Shown here one piece after another: positions 10,108 through 17,096 of a stretch of DNA of 17,421 nucleotides. Location: positions 1 to 17,421 of the forward strand of contig CAMPGW010000063.1 in assembly GCA_946885735.1 (NCBI GenBank), read 5' to 3'. This stretch comes from an uncultured Gammaproteobacteria bacterium. Its GTDB lineage: Bacteria; Pseudomonadota; Gammaproteobacteria; Xanthomonadales; Xanthomonadaceae. Each line of letters opens with the position of its first letter. Within the stretch, counting starts at the first letter, position 1. The notes under the pieces are model-generated. The model searched no databases. It saw only the letters and a program-made list of their open reading frames with translations, and had not been told where the DNA came from. The translations under genes and the position numbers were made by a program.

Positions 10108-10629
10108 TCAGTCCGAGAGCGCCAGCAGCCCGTGCAGGGCGCGGGCGACGGTCTGCCGGCGGATCGCCTCGCGGTCGCCCTCGAAGTGGCAGACCTCGGC
10201 GGTCGGGTAGCGCCCGCGGCGTTTCCAGGCCACCCACACCGTGCCCACCGGCTTGTCCGCGGTACCTCCAGTGGGGCCAGCGATGCCGGTGACGGCAACC
10301 GCCAGGGTTGCGCCTGAAGTGATCAGCGCCCCCGAGACCATCTCTAGGACGGTTTCCCGGCTCACGGCGCCGTACTGCGTCAGCGTTTCCGGTCGCACCC
10401 CCAGCAGCGCCTGCTTGGCCTCGTAGCTGTAGGCGGCCAGGCCGCAGTCGAACCACTCCGAGCAGCCGGGGATGTCGGTGATCATCTTGGCGATCCAGCC
10501 GCCCGTGCAGCTTTCCGCCGTGCAAACCATGTGGCGGTTGCGACGCAGGCGGTCCCCGACCTGTTCGGCCAGGCCATGGAGGAAGGTGTCGTCCATCTCG
10601 GTGCCCGCGGCGGCGGTGATCAGGTCCAT
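10108..10629 (-). CDS. pncC: CinA C-terminal family protein / NMN amidohydrolase PncC
   Basis: The 173-residue stand-alone CinA C-terminal domain is expected to deamidate nicotinamide mononucleotide in pyridine nucleotide salvage. The family signature TAESCTGGW is at about residues 37-45, followed by FDCGLAAYSYEAK and VAVTGIAGPTGGT. Neither the ATG at 10629 nor the one at 10596 (MDDTFLHGL) has a clear Shine-Dalgarno. The inner start gives 162 residues, nearer the usual family length. It lies upstream of lexA, as in many gammaproteobacteria where cinA/ygaD adjoins recA. It is not expected to be under the LexA box, which lies 24 bp past its stop. Confidence 0.92.
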   Translation of the reverse strand: MDLITAAAGTEMDDTFLHGLAEQVGDRLRRNRHMVCTAESCTGGWIAKMITDIPGCSEWFDCGLAAYSYEAKQALLGVRPETLTQYGAVSRETVLEMVSGALITSGATLAVAVTGIAGPTGGTADKPVGTVWVAWKRRGRYPTAEVCHFEGDREAIRRQTVARALHGLLALSD

Positions 10630-10699
10630 GCGCGTAGCGTATGCGAGCGGCCGGCCGGTGGAAACGGCCCTGGCGAGGTGCCGTGTTCAGCCGGATGGC

Positions 10700-10743
10700 T
10701 TGCCAGCGGCGGTTGGAGCGTGTTAACTCCTTGTCCCGTTAAC
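10700..10743 (+). promoter_or_regulatory. Candidate promoter of the OmpA-like gene with paired GTTAAC sites
   Basis: TTGCCA (10700-10705), a 17-nt spacer and TTAACT (10723-10728) make a plausible promoter. Two GTTAAC palindromes at 10722-10727 and 10738-10743 are 16 bp apart, one on the -10 and one just downstream. They could be an operator. Confidence 0.35.
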
Positions 10744-10788
10744 CTTTTCCAAACACACGCCACCGCGCACCATCCATAAGGGGTCCCC

Positions 10789-11373
10789 ATGAGCGCCTTC
10801 CTCCGCCCGACCACCGCCAGCTTCGGCCTGGTCCTGCTGTGCGCGCTGGCCAGCGGCTGCGCCAGCACCACTGTCCGTGTCCCGGAGACCATCCCCGCCC
10901 AGGTCTGTGGCGGCAACGCCGACAGCGACGGCGACGGCGTGCGCGACTGCGACGACCGCTGCCCAGGCTCGCAGGCGGGCCAGGCCATCGGGCCGGACGG
11001 CTGCCCGGTGCCGCTGACGATCGACCTGCGCGGGGTGAACTTCGACTTCGACAAGTCGACCTTGCGCGACGATGCCGTTGCGACCCTCGATGAAGCCGCC
11101 ACCATCCTCAACGCGCATCCTGAGCTGCGGGTCGAGGTCGCCGGCCATACCGACGCGGTCGGCACCAACGAGTACAACCAGGACCTGTCGGACCGCCGCG
11201 CGCGCGCCGTCTACGACTACCTGACCTCGCACGGGGTGGACGCCAGCCGCATCAGCGGCCCCACCGGCTACGGCGAGACCCGCCCGATCGCGCCGAACAC
11301 CAACGAGGACGGCAGCGACAACCCCGAGGGCCGCGCGCGCAACCGCCGAACCGAGCTCAACGTCCAGAACTGA
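10789..11373 (+). CDS. OmpA-family outer-membrane lipoprotein with TSP3 motif
   Basis: The 194-residue protein has a signal peptide with lipobox LASGC, so C24 is the predicted lipidated residue after cleavage. Residues 44-60 hold a calcium-binding type-3 repeat (DSDGDGVRDCDDRCPG). An OmpA C-terminal peptidoglycan-binding domain runs from about 77 to the end, with NFDFDKSTLR and HTDAVGTNEYNQDLSDRRA. It should anchor the outer membrane to peptidoglycan. AAGGGG lies 6 bases before the ATG. It is divergent from cinA and convergent with the small secreted gene, with a shared terminator between. It could be called Pal-like, but it lacks a tol cluster here. Confidence 0.93.
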   Translation: MSAFLRPTTASFGLVLLCALASGCASTTVRVPETIPAQVCGGNADSDGDGVRDCDDRCPGSQAGQAIGPDGCPVPLTIDLRGVNFDFDKSTLRDDAVATLDEAATILNAHPELRVEVAGHTDAVGTNEYNQDLSDRRARAVYDYLTSHGVDASRISGPTGYGETRPIAPNTNEDGSDNPEGRARNRRTELNVQN

Positions 11374-11394
11374 GCCCTTCCGGGACTACGCGGT

Positions 11395-11424
11395 GCAAAT
11401 GCCGGCCTTCGCGCCGGCCTTTGC
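11395..11424. terminator. Bidirectional terminator between convergent genes
   Basis: GCAAA-T-GCCGGC, loop CTTCGC, GCCGGC-C-TTTGC: an 11-bp stem with one mismatch. It lies 21 bp after the OmpA-like stop and 13 bp after the convergent gene's stop. The AT-rich outer stem gives a short T run in both directions. Confidence 0.65.
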
Positions 11425-11437
11425 GTTCCCGCCGGGC

Positions 11438-11737
11438 TCAGCGGACCGCCGCGACTCGCCGCGGGCTCGGCCTGGGATCGTGGGGCGCCTGCAGCACCAG
11501 GTTGACCTGCCCGCCTGCGGCGCGATGACAGGCGCGGTTGACCTCGCTCATCAACTTGATCCGCGCTTGGTAGGCCTGGTCCAGGTTGTGGATTCCCAGC
11601 GCCGCCGCGACCGCGGCCTGCCCGGGCAGTACGCGGCGGGCACAGTCCACGCGCACCAGCAGGTCGGCCTGGGCGGTCGGGGCGAAGGCCGCCAGGATCA
11701 GGAAAAGGACGCTGCAACGACCAATCTGCGTATTCAT
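11438..11737 (-). CDS. Small secreted protein of unknown function
   Basis: The 99-residue product has an N-terminal signal peptide (about 1-24, ending PTAQA). The mature part is about 75 residues, with HNLDQAYQARIKLMSEVN in the middle and two cysteines (about 32 and 69) that could form a disulfide in the periplasm. The C-terminus is basic and Pro/Arg-rich. AGG lies 7 bases before the ATG at 11737. I do not recognise the family. It is divergent from the membrane-anchored regulator at 11841 with a 103-bp spacer, so it is a possible target of that regulator. Confidence 0.65.
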   Translation of the reverse strand: MNTQIGRCSVLFLILAAFAPTAQADLLVRVDCARRVLPGQAAVAAALGIHNLDQAYQARIKLMSEVNRACHRAAGGQVNLVLQAPHDPRPSPRRVAAVR

Positions 11738-11840
11738 TGGAGGACCTGCTTCAGCGCGGGCGATTCCGCGACTGCAGGTTCGCGCCTGACCGCCGGATCC
11801 GCTTGAGGGCCGCGTTGGGCCTTGCGCAGGACCGGGTTGG

Positions 11841-13814
11841 ATGGCTTGGGGAATGCTTGGGGTGAATGCTCAGATCACTTTCGGACGCTTCCGGCTCGAC
11901 CTCCTGGGGCGACGGCTGCTGCACGACGGCGACCCGGTCGCGCTGGAGCCGAAGGCCTTCGAGGTGCTGGTGCTGCTGGCTTCCGCGCCCGGCCGGGCTT
12001 TCACCCGCGACGAGATCCTGGACTCGGTCTGGGGCCACCGCCACGTCACGCCGGGGGTTCTCAACCGGGTGATGACGCTGCTGCGTCACGCCCTGGGCGA
12101 GGACGCCCAACGCCCCTGCCTGCTGCATACCCTGCACGGCGTCGGCTACCGCTTCGACCTGCCGGAGGCGCCGGCGGCGATGCCCGCGCCACCTGCCGCG
12201 CCGGCGGCAATGCCCGCGCCGGCCGTTTCGGCGCTGCGGCCCGTCCGGCGGCGCTGGCACCTGCATGTCGGCTTGGGCCTGCTCGTGCTGGCGGGGCTCG
12301 GTGGCGGCTGGTGGTGGCAGGTTCACCGGGCCAACGCGACCGACGCCGCAGCCTTTTCAGCCGTCGCGAACGCCTCCCCTGCCGCCGCGCCGCGCCTGAT
12401 CGTCCTCCCACTCCAGCCGATCGGCAACCTGCGGTCCACCCGCGACATTGCCGCCGGCCTGGGCGACGAACTGATCACCGAGCTGGCGCGCATCCGTGGC
12501 CTGCGGGTCATCGCGCGCGAATCCACCGGCCTGGCCACCGCGGGACCCCGCGACTTGAACAGGATCGTGCGCGACCTGAAGGTGACGCACGCGCTGGAAG
12601 GCAGCCTCAGCCAGTCAGGCGAGCAGTTGCGCATGCACCTGCGCCTGCTCGACGTGCGCGACGGCGTGGCGATCTGGGCGCAGGACTACGACCGTGAGGC
12701 CGCAGACGTGCTGGCCTTGCAGCAGGACGTGGCGCGGGCGGTGGCCAAGGCCCTGACGCTGGAACTCGGCCTGGTCGCACAGACGCCCCGCGGAGGCGAC
12801 GCCGAATTCCTGCGCCGCTTCTATGCCATGCGCTCGGCATTGGTCTCGCCCGACGCCCGCCGTCGCGTGCCGATCGAGTCCATCGAGATGGAGCTGCGCG
12901 CGCTATTGCGCGAGCGGCCGGAGGACGCGCGCGTGCGTGCCACCCTCGCCAGCGCCCTCGACGCGCGGGCGTCGTTCAGTCCGCCCCTGGCGCAAGTGCT
13001 CAGAGCGGAAGCCGCGAAGGAAGCGGCAGTGGCGCTGGAAGCCGACCCCACCCTGCCCGATGCGCTGCGCGTGCAGGCCTCGGCCGCCTACCGCGAGGCG
13101 CGCTGGGAGGATTGCTTCCGCCTGCTGGAACTGGCCGACCGCTACGGCCCGAACGAATCCGGGCCACGTGCCCGCTACGCCATGTTGTGGGCCAATCTCG
13201 GCTACCTGGATCGCGCCGAGGCGTCGATGCGCGAGGTCCTGCGATCCGACCCCTTGAATCCGTCCTGGCGCTTCGTGCTGGCACGCATCCTCGACACCCG
13301 TGGCAAGCACGACGAGGCCTATCGCACGCTGCCGCGGACGTCCGCCACCCATGGGCCATACGCACTGATCTTCAACGCGATCTGGCGCGGCGACCTCGAC
13401 CAGGCCGCGGCCTTGGCCGACACGATGGAGCAGAACAACACGCGTGGCGATGCCTACGTGCACGAGTTCAAGCCGTCCTACGTCGCCGCGGTGGCGGCGT
13501 TGCGCGATCCGTCGCGCTGGCCCGACGCCCGCAAGGAGTTCGAAGACTCCGAGCGCAGGACGGGGTTGATGAATTTCTTGCGCGTGTTCGACCCGGAGCA
13601 TCCCCCGGCCCTGCTGGTGGACGGCCTGGACACGACGCGCCGCCGTGCTTATTCGAGCTGGGACCTGCTGATGTGGACGCACGACCTGGGGCGCATTCGC
13701 CGCGATCCGGCGTTTGACGCCTACCTCAGGCGCTCCGGCATCCTGGCCTACTGGCACAGGCACGGCTTCCCCTCGCAATGCCGTCCGCAGGGGGACGGCG
13801 CAACCTGCGATTGA
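11841..13814 (+). CDS. CadC/ToxR-like membrane-anchored winged-helix regulator with TPR region
   Basis: The 657-residue protein has an OmpR-type winged helix at 12-105 (ITFGRFRLD to LHGVGYRF), an Ala/Pro linker and one membrane segment at about 141-160. A domain at about 184-310 (RLIVLPLQPIG, LGDELITELARIRGLRVIARES) is like the TolB-N-type module of CadC/cyclase-TPR proteins. Helical TPR-like repeats follow at about 340-570. It should bind DNA in the cytoplasm while sensing something in the periplasm. The ligand is unknown. The start is uncertain: ATG at 11841 and 11853 are both possible, neither with a strong Shine-Dalgarno. Its divergent neighbour is the secreted protein. It ends 29 bp before the mutS-like start. 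Confidence 0.87.
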   Translation: MAWGMLGVNAQITFGRFRLDLLGRRLLHDGDPVALEPKAFEVLVLLASAPGRAFTRDEILDSVWGHRHVTPGVLNRVMTLLRHALGEDAQRPCLLHTLHGVGYRFDLPEAPAAMPAPPAAPAAMPAPAVSALRPVRRRWHLHVGLGLLVLAGLGGGWWWQVHRANATDAAAFSAVANASPAAAPRLIVLPLQPIGNLRSTRDIAAGLGDELITELARIRGLRVIARESTGLATAGPRDLNRIVRDLKVTHALEGSLSQSGEQLRMHLRLLDVRDGVAIWAQDYDREAADVLALQQDVARAVAKALTLELGLVAQTPRGGDAEFLRRFYAMRSALVSPDARRRVPIESIEMELRALLRERPEDARVRATLASALDARASFSPPLAQVLRAEAAKEAAVALEADPTLPDALRVQASAAYREARWEDCFRLLELADRYGPNESGPRARYAMLWANLGYLDRAEASMREVLRSDPLNPSWRFVLARILDTRGKHDEAYRTLPRTSATHGPYALIFNAIWRGDLDQAAALADTMEQNNTRGDAYVHEFKPSYVAAVAALRDPSRWPDARKEFEDSERRTGLMNFLRVFDPEHPPALLVDGLDTTRRRAYSSWDLLMWTHDLGRIRRDPAFDAYLRRSGILAYWHRHGFPSQCRPQGDGATCD

Positions 13815-13831
13815 GGCGGCCCGGCGGCGGT

Positions 13832-13837
13832 TACAAT
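13832..13837 (+). promoter_or_regulatory. -10 element of the interrupted mutS
   Basis: TACAAT ends 6 bases before the ATG at 13844, so the start would fall on the start codon (leaderless). A TTGAGG at 13811 is only 15 bp upstream, so the -35 is doubtful. The element overlaps the region just after the regulator's stop. Confidence 0.4.
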
Positions 13838-13843
13838 CCCGCC

Positions 13844-13945
13844 ATGTCGTCGCCCCCGGCGGACGCGTCCGCGCCGCACCACACTCCCTTCATGCGCCAT
13901 GATTTCGGTGGTCACTTTCTATCGCCGTTTTTGCCGCATTTTTAA
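13844..13945 (+). pseudogene. mutS: 5' fragment of mutS, interrupted after about 18 codons
   Basis: The frame starts MSSPPADASAPHHTPFMR. HTP-x-MR is the conserved start of the MutS mismatch-recognition domain, which normally continues with Q, then a short spacer and a MGDFYE motif. Here the similarity stops at CGCCA (about 13899). The next residues are HDFGGHFLSPFLPHF and a TAA at 13943. In this lineage mutS commonly neighbours the cinA-lexA-recA block, as I recall, which supports the assignment. Full MutS is about 850-880 residues, so what remains here is non-functional by itself. The remainder is expected beyond the right edge of the window, possibly with a new start. Confidence 0.65.
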
Positions 13946-14420
13946 CGAGTTTCCCACGCTCTTGACTGCCGGAGCTACACCGGCGGGACACAAGATCACT
14001 CTTGGGCCAGATCCTTTCCACATGGGAATTGCACCGCGCAGGGTGGCTGCCCCGCTACGGTAGCCCACGCAGAAGGGAAGGCAGCGCCGTGCTGGGATGG
14101 CTCAAACGGATGGCAGGAAGCGACGCTGTCGTCTCTGCGCAAGCCGCATCCGTGAAAGAAGAAGTTCCCTCCCCACCCTTCCCGACCACCGGGCGCATTT
14201 GGCGCTGCTGGCCAAATTTCGCTGCTCAACGATCCGGCACCCATTGCTCAGCCCTACTAGAACCTTTTCGGCGAGCCAGATGGTGGGCTGATGTGCCCTG
14301 ACAGGAAGCCTTGGAATGGCACCGCCGCATCCTTTCCCGCTGGGACGTCGCCTGGGTGCAGCCATTGCCTCCGCTGCCCGCAGTTCCCCGGACTGGCAGA
14401 CGATAGACCGCGAGGACGCC
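13946..14420. other. 475-bp stretch without a convincing gene
   Basis: I see no gene I can support. A plus frame from 14002 (MGQILSTWELHRAGW) stops at TGA 14299-14301. The same frame then continues for 34 codons (QEALEWHRRILSRWDVAWV) to a TAG. This could be a decayed gene, but nothing in it is recognised. GCCCTA-A-TAGGGC at 14418-14430 overlaps the stop of the HEPN gene. Confidence 0.4.
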
Positions 14421-15413
14421 CTAATAGGGCAAAGTGATCCATTGCCCCATGGAATAATTTTCCGCAAGCTCTTTTGAGCCACGGTAGAGCCTGACCGGCG
14501 CGCCTTTCTTGGACAGATATTTGAGTTTTTTCTTGAACGCACGAAGCGTTCGTTGCTGTCCCAAGCAAAGCACATTTGCGCGACCAACCTTCTTGTGGTG
14601 TGCGATCGCTGCGTGAGTAAGCAGCGCCTCAGTTTGGATATGTGTTTCACTGGCCAAATGCATTTTTAGCAGTGCCGGGCACATCCAGCCGATTAACTCT
14701 TGGATGCGCAAGTAATAGAGACGCAGACGAGTTAAGGCTTCGTCAACATTTGTCGGTGCGGCCGCGACCTGCTGTATCGCGCCAGCGTTTTGCCGGTTGC
14801 GCTTTTCTTCCAGGAGAGGTCCGGCCTTCCAGATCGGCTCGTGATGCGCGATACGATTTCGAAGCCCATTGCAAAGGTCGAGCCGGACAAAGATGGCATC
14901 GCGATGCGCTTGCTGTCTCCAATAGGTTAGGTCACCTCGTTGTCGATGACCACTTAGAATGAGCGGAAGCAGCGTCGCCCAATTGACTCTTTTCCCATAG
15001 GTGTCTTGGCCGACGTCGAGGAGATGGGGCCAGAAGCCAAACGTGAGTTTTGAGATCACGTCGTCGGGCGTTGGAGGCGGGGTTCGGGGGACAAACGTGC
15101 GGTGCCTCCGCACTAGTAGGACTTTCTCTAGTGAACGTTTAGAGTTATTTCCGAGAACCAGGAACTGATACCAATCCTTTGATTGTGGATATCCGACGGC
15201 ACCGTAATGGTCACTCAATACGCTGTGAAAGCGGTTGCGGACGGCTATTTCGGCCAGGCTTAGGATTCTGAATAGCTGGATGGATACCGCCTCATTCCAT
15301 TTATACAGCCCCACGACCTCCGCCTCACTCGCTGCCGAGAAGAACGTCCGGTAGTTTGACAGCCTGGCCGTCGACAGGGCCGCTGTAGCGGCCGCAAAGT
15401 CCCCCTCTTGCAC
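14421..15413 (-). CDS. Abi_2 (AbiD/AbiF)-type HEPN protein, predicted abortive-infection RNase toxin
   Basis: The 330-residue protein has Abi-like family features. YKWNEAVSIQLFRILSLAEI at about 37-56 is followed by VRNRF. LTFGFWPHLL is at 123-132. The HEPN active-site type motif RNRIAHHEPIW is at 185-195, with R185, N186, H190 and H191. Such proteins act in anti-phage abortive infection, probably by RNA cleavage. The start is GTG at 15413, chosen because GGAAGGAGG lies 4 bases upstream. The start codon overlaps the -35 of an opposite promoter that makes a predicted short RNA. Base composition is lower in GC than in the core genes, consistent with transfer. The C-terminal 100 residues are Lys-rich with no recognised motif. 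Confidence 0.8.
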   Translation of the reverse strand: MQEGDFAAATAALSTARLSNYRTFFSAASEAEVVGLYKWNEAVSIQLFRILSLAEIAVRNRFHSVLSDHYGAVGYPQSKDWYQFLVLGNNSKRSLEKVLLVRRHRTFVPRTPPPTPDDVISKLTFGFWPHLLDVGQDTYGKRVNWATLLPLILSGHRQRGDLTYWRQQAHRDAIFVRLDLCNGLRNRIAHHEPIWKAGPLLEEKRNRQNAGAIQQVAAAPTNVDEALTRLRLYYLRIQELIGWMCPALLKMHLASETHIQTEALLTHAAIAHHKKVGRANVLCLGQQRTLRAFKKKLKYLSKKGAPVRLYRGSKELAENYSMGQWITLPY

Positions 15414-15435
15414 GGCTCCTCCTTCCCTGTATAAT
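15408..15435 (+). promoter_or_regulatory. Promoter diverging from the HEPN gene
   Basis: TTGCAC (15408-15413), a 16-nt spacer and a perfect TATAAT (15430-15435) point to the plus strand. The -35 covers the HEPN start codon and the spacer covers its Shine-Dalgarno. On the minus strand the same bases offer CTTCAA-N16-TATACA, so the two units may compete for polymerase. Confidence 0.6.
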
Positions 15436-15441
15436 GGCCGC

Positions 15442-15545
15442 GTAGGCGCTTGAAGCAGTATGTCAGATCAGCCTCTCCTAGGACGGGCCCCGACGGTCAA
15501 GACGCAAAAGAGCAATGGGCCACTTCGGTGGCCCATTGTCTTTTT
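15442..15545 (+). ncRNA. Candidate ~104-nt small RNA next to the HEPN gene
   Basis: The unit is defined by a strong plus-strand promoter (TATAAT at 15430) and a strong intrinsic terminator (hairpin 15513-15538 plus TCTTTTT). Small frames that open inside it read through the terminator and lack Shine-Dalgarno sites, so it looks non-coding. No tandem repeats of the type III antitoxin kind are visible. It may be an RNA partner of the Abi_2/HEPN protein. The alternative is that the hairpin simply ends the immA mRNA on the other strand and the promoter is a chance match. Confidence 0.4.
15506..15545. terminator. Strong, probably bidirectional intrinsic terminator
   Basis: CAATGGGCCAC-TTCG-GTGGCCCATTG gives an 11-bp perfect stem with a stable UUCG tetraloop, followed by TCTTTTT on the plus strand. 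On the minus strand CTCTTTT follows it, 31 bp past the immA stop, so it can end both transcripts. Confidence 0.85.
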
Positions 15546-15575
15546 GGGGTTCGGATCGCACCGTTCAGACGAACG

Positions 15576-16409
15576 CTACTCTTCGTCGTCTTCCTCGTCG
15601 ACCTCAGCGGTCAGCAAGGATATGCCCCACCCGTCTCCCTGGGCCAGCACCTGCTCGTAGAGTTCCAAGCCGCGCAGTTCCCTGACCTGCCATGCAGCAG
15701 GATCGGTATCGTCGATATTGGAAATCGAGCCCGTCGGCTCGCGAAACGATCGAACCAACGCGTCGCGCGGAACGCTCATGCCGATCTTCAAACCGATGAA
15801 CGGAAAATCGGTGTGCCGGTAGATTTGCTTGATGACGCCTTCCTTGGATACGACCAACGCACAAGCGTCATCAGCAAGTTGTGTCATTCGGCGCCCACCA
15901 GCAGTTCTACTGACGCCGAAGTCGTTGCACAAAGACACCAGCGCCTCTACTGATACCCCGCGCGCAGAGCGTAGCCGTTGTTTAAACTCTTTCGGGGGCA
16001 TCAGCAGCTCGGCGGCGAAGCTATTTGCTTCAGCTTCCCAAGCGAGCTTGCCCCGCGCGGCGGACGATTCTTCCTGGTTGAAATCAGCGGGTGTGCATTT
16101 AAACCCGTCGCCCGTCGGAATATGTAGGGGTAGGAGGTAGTGGCCAAGCTCATGGCCTACCGTGAACCGCCTTCTTTCAGGACGCGAGCCCGCACGAACG
16201 AGGATAGCGCAGTTCGATTTGGCCTCGTCCGCGAGCAATGCACCTTCGAAGGCTTGAGTTTCGAAATCAACGATTTGCTTGATTTCCAATGCCAGTGCAA
16301 CTTCCTCAACAGGCAAGGGAAACACAACGCTAGGAAGCAAGCCGAGCACACCCGCAGCCATCTTGCGCGGGCTGCCGATGTCTGCAAGCTCCATTCGATC
16401 GAGCACCAT
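15576..16409 (-). CDS. ImmA/IrrE-family metallopeptidase
   Basis: The 277-residue protein has the zinc motif HELGH (H86, E87, H90) and the downstream helix EAEANSFAAELLMP (about 125-138), which provides the third ligand. ImmA/IrrE proteases usually cleave a partner XRE repressor in response to DNA damage or another signal. The partner is the gene just upstream, 4 bp away. The C-terminal ~100 residues are a separate domain ending in a very acidic tail (DEEDDEE), which could be a regulatory or interaction element. The ATG at 16409 has only a weak Shine-Dalgarno inside the end of the XRE gene, so translation is probably coupled. The mRNA ends at the hairpin at 15513-15538. Confidence 0.88.
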   Translation of the reverse strand: MVLDRMELADIGSPRKMAAGVLGLLPSVVFPLPVEEVALALEIKQIVDFETQAFEGALLADEAKSNCAILVRAGSRPERRRFTVGHELGHYLLPLHIPTGDGFKCTPADFNQEESSAARGKLAWEAEANSFAAELLMPPKEFKQRLRSARGVSVEALVSLCNDFGVSRTAGGRRMTQLADDACALVVSKEGVIKQIYRHTDFPFIGLKIGMSVPRDALVRSFREPTGSISNIDDTDPAAWQVRELRGLELYEQVLAQGDGWGISLLTAEVDEEDDEE

Positions 16410-16413
16410 GGGC

Positions 16414-16740
16414 TTATTGCTTTTGCTTTTTCATCGAATCAACCAAGGCGCGAAGATTGGCAAGCTCACCTTTGTCCAAGCCACGCACGTCTCGGAACAA
16501 GGCCCCTAACTCGCCGGCGTCCTCTGTCTCTTCGCCAACAAGGTAGGCCACCGTCACTTTGTAGTGCTTGGCCAGCCTTTGCAGTAGATCGGCGCTTGGA
16601 TTCTTGCTGGATCCCTTCTCGAGCTCCCAAAAGTGCGGCTTGCTGATGCCGACGGCATCCGAAGCCGTTTGTAGCGACTCGCCGCTCTTTATTCGAAGCT
16701 GTTTTAGGCGAGCGGCGAAGGAGGCAGGAGGCTGGGCCAT
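16414..16740 (-). CDS. XRE-family transcriptional regulator (ImmR-like)
   Basis: The 108-residue protein has a helix-turn-helix of the phage-repressor type at about 10-67 (LKQLRIKSGESLQ, GISKPHFWELEKG, PSADLLQRLAKHY). A C-terminal helical tail ends in KKQKQ and may mediate dimerisation or be the protease target. It precedes the ImmA-like protease with a 4-bp gap. In ICEBs1 and many phages such a pair controls the switch to excision or lysis; whether this pair controls the island or the defence gene is not known. The frame begins at ATG 16740 with GAGA about 10 bases upstream. The upstream 170 bp are a divergent control region. Confidence 0.88.
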   Translation of the reverse strand: MAQPPASFAARLKQLRIKSGESLQTASDAVGISKPHFWELEKGSSKNPSADLLQRLAKHYKVTVAYLVGEETEDAGELGALFRDVRGLDKGELANLRALVDSMKKQKQ

Positions 16741-16910
16741 ATCGTCGTCTCAGGAAGGTCGCCCACTATGACTCGTGAGGGCCGTAAGATCAATCCTTGC
16801 AAATCGTTTTCGTATGCCTCAATCTAACGCCACTGTCTGGGCTGTTCCAGACGGCGCGCCGGGCGAGCCTCCCGGCCGAGGATCTAGCGTTGAACAGTCT
16901 CAGCAGCTTG
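16741..16910. promoter_or_regulatory. Divergent control region between the XRE gene and the small plus-strand genes
   Basis: This region separates xre (-) from the DUF1508 gene (+). A TTGCAA (16797-16802) could be a plus-strand -35, but the -10 is poor. A hairpin GTCTGG-GCTGTT-CCAGAC lies at 16835-16852. No clear XRE operator is visible. Confidence 0.3.
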
Positions 16911-17093
16911 ATGAACCGCTCCAAGGGCAAGTTCACGATCTTCCAGGGGGTCGACCGTCAGTGGTATTTCCGCCTCAAGGCGCCTAATGGGGAGACCCTC
17001 TGTCACTCCGAGGGATATACCACCCGTCAGTCGGCCCAAAATGGCGTGAAGGCCGTGAAGGCCTATGCCCCCCTCGCTGACGAGGAGGGCTGA
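16911..17093 (+). CDS. DUF1508/YegP-like protein, single repeat
   Basis: The predicted 60-residue protein has the family core GKFTIFQGVDRQWYFRLKA, followed by the SEGYTTRQSAQNGVKAVK signature with its conserved Gly-Tyr and helix. E. coli YegP has two such repeats in about 110 residues; this is one. Its function is unknown. The frame is open upstream to 16797, but the ATG at 16911 fits the family N-terminus. No strong Shine-Dalgarno precedes it. The stop is 3 bp before the next ORF, so the two are likely an operon. Confidence 0.8.
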   Translation: MNRSKGKFTIFQGVDRQWYFRLKAPNGETLCHSEGYTTRQSAQNGVKAVKAYAPLADEEG

Positions 17094-17096
17094 GAG

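Noticed and set aside
14102..14650. 182-codon minus-strand frame overlapping the end of the HEPN gene
   Set aside because: Overlaps the better supported HEPN gene in another frame, no domain or ribosome site.
15460..15660. 66-codon plus-strand frame starting MSDQPLLGR in the small RNA
   Set aside because: It reads through the strong terminator into the antisense of immA and has no Shine-Dalgarno.
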